This document shows positions 58,800 to 64,000 of a stretch of 64,000 nucleotides of DNA, in pieces. The stretch comes from Achromobacter xylosoxidans. Lineage in GTDB: Bacteria; Pseudomonadota; Gammaproteobacteria; Burkholderiales; Burkholderiaceae_B. The stretch's first letter is position 1, and each line of letters starts with the position of its first letter. Below the pieces are notes generated by a model. It saw only the letters and a program-made list of their open reading frames with translations. It had not been told where the DNA came from and searched no databases. Location of the stretch: contig NZ_MTLG01000053.1 of NCBI RefSeq assembly GCF_002192695.1, forward strand, positions 186,001 through 250,000, written 5' to 3'. A program made the translations under genes and the position numbers.

Positions 58800-60896
58800 A
58801 TGCTGGACCTGGATATCTCCGAATTCTTTGACGCCGAGGGCCCCTTGGCCACGGCCTTGCCCGGCTACAAGCCGCGACCGTCGCAGATCGAACTCTCGCA
58901 GGCCATAGGGCTGGCCATCCAGGACCGCGCCACCTTGGTGGCCGAGGCGGGCACCGGCATCGGCAAGACCTGGGCCTATCTTGTACCCGCCTTCATCCAG
59001 GGCGGCAAGGTGCTGATTTCCACAGGCACGCGCACGCTGCAGGACCAGCTTTTCGCCCGCGACCTGCCGCGCGTGCGCGCCGCGCTGGCCGCGCCGGTGA
59101 CCGCCGCGCTGCTCAAGGGCCGCGGCAACTACGTCTGCCACTACCACCTGGACCGTCTGCAGGGCGACGAGCGCGCCTTGAAGTCGCGCACCGAGATCCA
59201 GCAGCTGCGCCAGATCCAGGTATTCGCTGGCATCACCAAGACCGGCGACCGCAGCGACCTGGCGCAGGTGCCTGAAGACGCCGACATCTGGCAGCGCGTG
59301 ACCTCCACGCGCGAGAACTGCCTGGGCCAGGAATGTCCGCGCATCCGCGATTGCTTCGTGGTGAAGGCGCGCCGCCAGGCGCAAGAAGCCGATGTGGTGG
59401 TCGTCAACCACGCCCTCTTCATGGCCGACCTGGTGCTGCGCGAAGAAGGCGTGACCGATCTGCTGCCCGAAGCGGACACCGTGATCTTCGACGAAGCGCA
59501 CCAGTTGCCGGACACCGCCACCCGCTTCCTGGGCAGCAGCGTGTCCACGCACCAGCTGCTGGATTTCGGCCGCGCGCTGGAAGCAGCCGGCCTGGCCTAT
59601 GCGCGCGAAGCCGCCAAATGGAGCGACGTCAGCCGCCATGTGGAAACGGCGGCGCGCGAGCTGCGCCTGGTCTGTGCGCCGTTGGACCGGATGCCCGGCC
59701 GCAAGGCCACCTTCGAGGCCATCCCCAATCCCGAGGAATTCGACGAGGCGCTGATGGCGCTGCGCGAAGCCGTGGACGGCGCGGCGAAGGCGCTGGGCGC
59801 GGTGGCCGAAAAGCACCCGGACCTGATGGCCGCCGCGCGCAGCGGCGCCGAGATCTCGGTGCGCCTGAAGCGCTGGGCCACGCCGGGACGGGCGGGCGCG
59901 GACTATTCCGAGGAAGGCTGGGGCCGCGACGACCAGGCGCCCGAGCCTGCGGTGCAATCCGCGCTGGGCGACGGGCTGTCCACGCCCGCCGCCCTCCTGG
60001 AGGGCGCAGCGGCGGCGGCCCAATGGACCGGCCCGGCGGTACGCTGGGTCGAGCACGGGCAGCATCACGTGCGCCTGCATTCGGCGCCGCTGTCGGTGGC
60101 CCAGGCTTTTTCCAAGTACCGCAAGCCGGGCCAGGCCTGGATCATGACCTCGGCCACCTTGTCCGTGAACGGCGAGTTCACCCACTTCACCAGCCAGCTG
60201 GGGCTGGAGAAGGCGCGCACGGGCAAATGGGAATCGCCCTTCGACTACCCCGAACAGGCCCTGCTGTTCGTGCCGCGCGGCATGCCCGAACCGCAATCGC
60301 CGCAGTTCCTCGATCGTTTCGTGCAGACGCTGCTGCCCTTGCTGGAAGCCAGCCCAGGCGGCACGCTGGTGCTGTGCACGACGCTGCGCGCCGTGGACAA
60401 GGTCGCCAACCTGCTGGCCGACGCCTTTGATGATGCCGGCCACGAATGGCCCTTGCTCAAGCAGGGCGAGGGCACGCGGCGCGACCTGCTGGACCGCTTC
60501 TGCAAGCTGGAGCATCCCGTGCTGGTGGGCAGCGCCAGTTTCTGGGAAGGCATAGACCTGCCCGGCGACGTGCTGACGCTGGTGGCGATCGACAAGCTGC
60601 CGTTTGCGCCGCCCGACGATCCGGTCATCGAGGCGCGGCTGCGCGCGTGCCGCGCGCATGGCGGCAATCCCTTTGCGGAGTACCAGTTGCCCGAAGCCGC
60701 GATTTCGCTCAAGCAGGGCGCCGGCCGCCTGATCCGCACGGAATCGGATTGGGGCGTGCTCATGGTGGGCGACGCGCGGCTGGTCGAAAAGCCTTATGGC
60801 AAGCGCCTGTGGCGCGGGCTGCCGCCGTTCGCGCGGACGCGCGAGCTGGAAGAGGTGCTGGCGTTTTACCGGCGCAAGCAGGAACCGCGGGACTAG
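58800..60896 (+). CDS. DinG/YoaA-family ATP-dependent DNA helicase
   Basis: This XPD-like superfamily 2 helicase is involved in DNA repair. Walker A is AGTGIGKTWAYL (about residue 52) and Walker B is VIFDEAHQLPD. Four cysteines that could hold a [4Fe-4S] cluster are in NYVCHYHL, RENCLGQEC and RIRDCF. The C-terminal helicase half shows GSASFWEGIDLPGD and IKQGAGRLIR-type KQGAGRLIRTESDWG (motif VI). The 698 residues and overall pattern are closer to E. coli YoaA than DinG. It is divergent from tex. The ATG at 58800 is the first of the frame. Confidence 0.92.
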   Translation: MLDLDISEFFDAEGPLATALPGYKPRPSQIELSQAIGLAIQDRATLVAEAGTGIGKTWAYLVPAFIQGGKVLISTGTRTLQDQLFARDLPRVRAALAAPVTAALLKGRGNYVCHYHLDRLQGDERALKSRTEIQQLRQIQVFAGITKTGDRSDLAQVPEDADIWQRVTSTRENCLGQECPRIRDCFVVKARRQAQEADVVVVNHALFMADLVLREEGVTDLLPEADTVIFDEAHQLPDTATRFLGSSVSTHQLLDFGRALEAAGLAYAREAAKWSDVSRHVETAARELRLVCAPLDRMPGRKATFEAIPNPEEFDEALMALREAVDGAAKALGAVAEKHPDLMAAARSGAEISVRLKRWATPGRAGADYSEEGWGRDDQAPEPAVQSALGDGLSTPAALLEGAAAAAQWTGPAVRWVEHGQHHVRLHSAPLSVAQAFSKYRKPGQAWIMTSATLSVNGEFTHFTSQLGLEKARTGKWESPFDYPEQALLFVPRGMPEPQSPQFLDRFVQTLLPLLEASPGGTLVLCTTLRAVDKVANLLADAFDDAGHEWPLLKQGEGTRRDLLDRFCKLEHPVLVGSASFWEGIDLPGDVLTLVAIDKLPFAPPDDPVIEARLRACRAHGGNPFAEYQLPEAAISLKQGAGRLIRTESDWGVLMVGDARLVEKPYGKRLWRGLPPFARTRELEEVLAFYRRKQEPRD

Positions 60897-60965
60897 CGGC
60901 CGTTCACGGCACAATGAGCCGGCCCTGGGGACCGCCCGCGCCAGCGGGCACCCCTGCCAGCCGCG

Positions 60966-62177
60966 TCAGGCCGCGACCCGTTCCGTCCGCCGCGACATCG
61001 CCCACCAACCGGTCATGACCGCGGCCAGGCCCACGATGGGCAGCATGGCGGCATTCAACGTTTCCCAGCCCATGCGCGCGAGCGCCGGACCCGCGGCCAG
61101 CGTGGCCAGGGCGGTGGTGGCATAGCGCAGCATCTCGGCGGCCCCCTGTACGCGCGCCCGTTCGGCGGGGCGGTAGGACTGCGCCAGCAGCGTGGTGCCG
61201 CCGACGAACATGAAGTTCCAGCCCACGCCCAGGCAGAACAATGCCGCGTGGAAGGCCGTGAGCGACGTCGACTGCATTGCGATCAGCGAGCAGGCGGCGT
61301 TCAGCGCCATGCCCATGCCGAGCACGCGGGGCAAGCCCAACCGGTTGATCAGCGCGCCGGCGAAGAAGGCCGGCGCATACATGCCGATCAGGTGCCACTG
61401 CATGATGCTGGCGCCGTCGGCGATGCTGTGCTGGCAGGCCACCGCGGCCAGCGGCGCCGCCGTCATGACGAACATCATCGACACCGAACCCACGACGTTG
61501 TTGGCCAGGGCCGCCACGAAAATCGGCTGCCGCATGACCTCGCCCAAAGGACGGGCCGGCAGGCCCGCGGCCTGCGTGTCGGCGGGCTGGCCGCCATCGC
61601 CCTCCTGGTCGCGGTAGGCGATGAGCAGCAAGGCGCTGGCCGCTCCCAGCAGGGCCACCATCAGATAGGCGCCGGAAAAGATCGCGGCGGGGAAAATGTC
61701 CTTGGCCCAGGCCGCCAGCGCCGGCCCCGCGATGGCGGCGATGACGCCGCCCGTCAGGACCACGGAAATGGCGCGGCTCTTGGCCTCGGCGGGCACCGCG
61801 TCGGCGGCGGCCAGCCGGTAGTACTGCGCAAAGGCCTGGAACACGCCGACCAGCGCCGTGCCCAGGCAGAAGAACCAGAAATCGCTGGCGAAGACCGCGC
61901 CCACGGAAATCAGCCCGCCGGCCGCGCCCGCCAGCGATCCCAGCATGAAGCCCGCGCGGCGGCCGATGCGCTGCATGAGCAGCGATGCATACCAGGTGAC
62001 CGCGGCGCCCGCCACCGTGATCAGCGCGAAGGGCAGCGTCGCCAGCGCCGGATGCGGCGCCAGCATCTGGCCGGTCAGCGCCGTCAGGGTCAGGTCGATG
62101 GAGATCGCCGCGATGTACAGGCCCTGGCAGACGGCGAGGATGCGGGCATTGCGCAGGCCGCGCGAGGAGGAGGTCAT
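60966..62177 (-). CDS. major facilitator superfamily transporter
   Basis: This 403-residue protein has twelve predicted membrane helices in two halves. Segments between helices 2 and 3 (MQRIGRRAGFMLGS) carry the MFS loop motif with its Arg pair. No substrate signature is visible; the ending SRRTERVAA is short and charged. The start at 62177 (MTSSSRGLRNARIL) is preferred; the frame is open to 62234. It is divergent from a GlxA-type regulator gene across 85 bases, which may control it. Confidence 0.88.
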   Translation of the reverse strand: MTSSSRGLRNARILAVCQGLYIAAISIDLTLTALTGQMLAPHPALATLPFALITVAGAAVTWYASLLMQRIGRRAGFMLGSLAGAAGGLISVGAVFASDFWFFCLGTALVGVFQAFAQYYRLAAADAVPAEAKSRAISVVLTGGVIAAIAGPALAAWAKDIFPAAIFSGAYLMVALLGAASALLLIAYRDQEGDGGQPADTQAAGLPARPLGEVMRQPIFVAALANNVVGSVSMMFVMTAAPLAAVACQHSIADGASIMQWHLIGMYAPAFFAGALINRLGLPRVLGMGMALNAACSLIAMQSTSLTAFHAALFCLGVGWNFMFVGGTTLLAQSYRPAERARVQGAAEMLRYATTALATLAAGPALARMGWETLNAAMLPIVGLAAVMTGWWAMSRRTERVAA

Positions 62178-62262
62178 GGCTGTGGGAGTCCGGAGGATTG
62201 ACAGCCCCCACTCTAGCGGCGGACACTTTGGCAAGAATGACTATTTTCCCTCTTTTCTGGCC

Positions 62263-63204
62263 GTGACTCATCGCGTCTGCATCCTGCCCGTGCCCAACTT
62301 CCAGCTGCTCGACATGGCCGGGCCGCTGTCGGTCTTCCAGATCGCCGCCGAACTGGTGCCGGGCGCCTACGAGGTGGCGGTGGCGTCGGCCGAGGGTGGC
62401 CTGGTCCGCTGCTCGGCCGGCGTGGCCGTGCAGACGCGGTCCTGGCGCGGCCTGCGCGCCGACACCGTGCTGGTGCCTGGCGGGCAGGGCGCGCGCGAAC
62501 CTCGGGCGGCCCCCGCCATGCTGGCTTATCTGCGCGCCGCGCATGCGCGCGGGCGGCGCGTGGCCAGCGTCTGCACCGGCGCTTTCGTGCTGGCGCAGGC
62601 CGGCATCCTGCAGGGGCGGCGCGTGACCACCCACTGGCGCCACGCCGCCGAACTGCAGCAGCGCCATCCCGCCCTGGCGGTGGAGGCGGACCGCATCTAT
62701 GTCGAGGACCGCGCGGTCTGGACCTCGGCGGGCATCACCGCCGGCATCGACCTGGCGCTGGCCATGGTGCAGGCGGACCACGGCGAGGCGGTCGCCCGCG
62801 CCACCGCTCGGGAGATGGTGGTCTATCACCGGCGCACGGGCGGGCAGTCGCAGTTCTCGGCGCTGCAGGATCTGGCGCCGGCCAGCGGACGCATGCGCGA
62901 GGTGCTGGCCCATGTGGGCCAGCACCTGGACGAAGTCCTGGACATCGAGCGCCTGGCCGGCGTGGCCTGCCTGAGCCCGCGCCAGTTCTGCCGCCAGTTC
63001 AAGCTGGAAACCGGGCAGACCCCGGCCAAGGCCGTGGAGCGCGTGCGCGCCGAGGCCGCCCGCGAACTGGTCGAGGAGGGCGAGGCCGGCATGGATGCCA
63101 TCGCGCGCCGGGTGGGCTTCGGCGATACGGAACGCATGCGCCGCGCCTTCATCCGCATCTACGGGCAGCCGCCGCAAGCCCTGCGCCGCGCCGTGCCGGC
63201 ATGA
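62263..63204 (+). CDS. GlxA-family AraC-type regulator (DJ-1/PfpI domain plus HTH)
   Basis: Residues about 3-190 form a class I glutamine-amidotransferase-like (DJ-1/PfpI) domain with VCILPVPNFQLLDMAGPLSVFQ and SVCTGAFVLAQAGIL, holding the nucleophile-like Cys. Residues about 210-310 are an AraC-type double HTH (LDIERLAGVACLSPRQFCRQFKLE, begun here, and ARRVGFGDTERMRRAF). The start is a GTG at 62263; an in-frame ATG at 62176 has AGGAGG-like bases upstream but lies inside the divergent MFS gene and adds unlike sequence. Its natural ligand is unknown. The divergent MFS gene is a likely target. Confidence 0.9.
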   Translation: MTHRVCILPVPNFQLLDMAGPLSVFQIAAELVPGAYEVAVASAEGGLVRCSAGVAVQTRSWRGLRADTVLVPGGQGAREPRAAPAMLAYLRAAHARGRRVASVCTGAFVLAQAGILQGRRVTTHWRHAAELQQRHPALAVEADRIYVEDRAVWTSAGITAGIDLALAMVQADHGEAVARATAREMVVYHRRTGGQSQFSALQDLAPASGRMREVLAHVGQHLDEVLDIERLAGVACLSPRQFCRQFKLETGQTPAKAVERVRAEAARELVEEGEAGMDAIARRVGFGDTERMRRAFIRIYGQPPQALRRAVPA

Positions 63205-63206
63205 AA

Positions 63207-63229
63207 AAGCCCCTGCATGGCAGGGGCTT
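63207..63229 (-). terminator. intrinsic terminator of bamD
   Basis: AAGCCCCTGC (63207-63216) pairs perfectly with GCAGGGGCTT (63220-63229). On the minus strand the stem runs into TTTTT (63208-63204), 25 bases after the bamD stop. It abuts the stop of the convergent GlxA-type gene. Confidence 0.8.
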
Positions 63230-63253
63230 GGTCCAGGCTGGAGAAACGGCGCG

Positions 63254-64000
63254 TCAGTTGAACGGGTTCCACCAGCTCCGGTCGGCCTTCAGGCCCTTGG
63301 TCTTGAATTCGCTGTTGGGGAAGTTCTTGTCGTACACGCGCTGCGAGTCGTTCTTCAGCTCGGTCAGGCCGAGCTTGTCGTAGGACTCGACCATCAGATA
63401 GAGCGCTTCCTCGGTGGCGGGGGCGCCTTCGAAGTCGGTGATGACGGTCTGCGCGCGGTTGGCCGCGGCCACGTAGGCGCCGCGCTCGTAGTAGTAGCGG
63501 GCGACGTGCACTTCGTTCATGGCGATGGTGTTGACCAGCCAGGCGACGCGCTTCTCGGCATCCACCGTGTACTTGCTGTCGGGGTAGCGCTTGATCAGCT
63601 CGTTGAACGCGTCGTAGGACGCGCGCAGGCCCTTGGGATCGCGCTCGGCGGGATCCTGGCCGGTGATGTTGCTCATGAAGGCGCTGGCCGGGGTGAAGTT
63701 GATCAGGCCCTTCAGGTAGAGGGCGTAATCGGTGCCAGGATGGTTGGGGTAGAGCTGCTGGAAGCGGTCGATGGCGGCCAGGGCCTGTTCGTTTTCGCCG
63801 TCCTTCCAGTTGACGTAGGCAAGCTCGAGCAGGGCTTGCTGCGCGTAGACGCCGAAGGGGTAGCGGCTTTCGATCGCGGTCAGGCGTTCGCGCGCTTCTT
63901 TCCAGCCGCCCGAGGCCATTTCCGCCTTGGCGTCCGCGTAGAGCTGTTCGGCGCTCCAGTTGGTGGTCTTGTCATACTTGCTGTTGGTCGAGCCGCAACC
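63254..64000 (-). CDS. bamD: outer-membrane assembly lipoprotein BamD, 5' end outside window
   Basis: BamD is a lipoprotein of the BAM complex that inserts beta-barrel proteins into the outer membrane. The frame is open to the window edge and ends there within the lipobox: the visible start GCGSTNSKYDKT holds the lipidated Cys, so the signal peptide is just outside. Five tetratricopeptide repeats follow, for example WKEARERLTAIESRYPFGVYAQ and ALAAIDRFQQLYPNHPGTDYAL, given as short samples. The C-terminus ends TKGLKADRSWWNPFN. About 248 residues are present, nearly the whole mature protein. Confidence 0.95.
   Translation of the reverse strand, partial: GCGSTNSKYDKTTNWSAEQLYADAKAEMASGGWKEARERLTAIESRYPFGVYAQQALLELAYVNWKDGENEQALAAIDRFQQLYPNHPGTDYALYLKGLINFTPASAFMSNITGQDPAERDPKGLRASYDAFNELIKRYPDSKYTVDAEKRVAWLVNTIAMNEVHVARYYYERGAYVAAANRAQTVITDFEGAPATEEALYLMVESYDKLGLTELKNDSQRVYDKNFPNSEFKTKGLKADRSWWNPFN

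Noticed and set aside
62176-62262. Upstream in-frame ATG with AGGAGG-like bases for the GlxA-type gene
   Set aside because: The purines are the complement of the Ser codons at the start of the divergent MFS gene, and the added residues are not family-like; the GTG at 62263 gives the standard N-terminus.

Overview
This is a gene-dense, GC-rich window. Gene content and order (pyrG–eno–ftsB, prp–mdh–gntR–sdhCDAB–sdhE–gltA, sucAB–lpd–zapE, tex–dinG) fit a betaproteobacterium of the family Alcaligenaceae, and an Achromobacter/Bordetella-type chromosome is the best guess. That placement rests on protein resemblance and synteny recalled from knowledge, not on a search. I see no rRNA, tRNA, CRISPR array, insertion sequence or prophage; almost everything is core chromosome.

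Layout. 1–3.4 kb: the end of pyrG, a DUF1330 protein, eno and ftsB on the plus strand. 3–15.8 kb: mostly minus strand, with a TadE-like protein running antisense into ftsB, Hsp33, a gamma-carbonic anhydrase, an acyl-CoA ligase, an LpxH-like phosphoesterase, DUF2167 and RDD membrane proteins, a 62-aa protein with a palindrome-rich promoter, an RlmL-like methyltransferase and HemJ. 13–24.3 kb: a central-carbon block with the methylcitrate genes prpBCD and mdh on the minus strand, then a GntR/UTRA regulator, sdhCDAB, sdhE and gltA on the plus strand. 24.4–33.6 kb: an unknown membrane protein, DUF2214, malic enzyme, a stand-alone pyruvate-dehydrogenase-type E1 and an OPT transporter. 33.6–37.6 kb: a ureide operon, puuE – uraD/allC fusion – M20 hydrolase. 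37.8–39.5 kb: ACC deaminase acdS with its divergent Lrp-type regulator acdR. 39.9–46.8 kb: sucA, sucB, lpd and zapE. 46.8–54 kb: an iron-uptake locus with a Fur-box-like site, FecI sigma factor, FecR, a TonB-dependent siderophore receptor and four small membrane or periplasmic genes. 54–64 kb: trpS with a C-terminal extension, an unknown beta-rich protein, tex, dinG, an MFS transporter, a GlxA-type regulator and the start-truncated bamD.

How the genes fit together. sdh, gltA, mdh, sucAB–lpd and maeB form the core of the TCA cycle and its malate outlet. prpBCD would feed propionyl-CoA carbon into it. AcdS makes 2-oxobutyrate, the lone E1 may oxidise 2-oxobutyrate or pyruvate, and the product would enter prpBCD, so a 2-oxobutyrate-to-succinate route can be drawn within the window (inference).

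Most noteworthy: acdS is broken near its 3' end by a 7-G run where 8 G would restore the normal 338-residue protein; the uraD–allC fusion is followed by an M20 protein with altered metal-site motifs; a small gene has three inverted repeats packed around a perfect TATAAT; a TadE-like frame overlaps ftsB by 381 bases antisense; and the iron locus ends in a translationally coupled set of poorly characterised membrane proteins. I found no clearly new multi-gene defence or mobile system.
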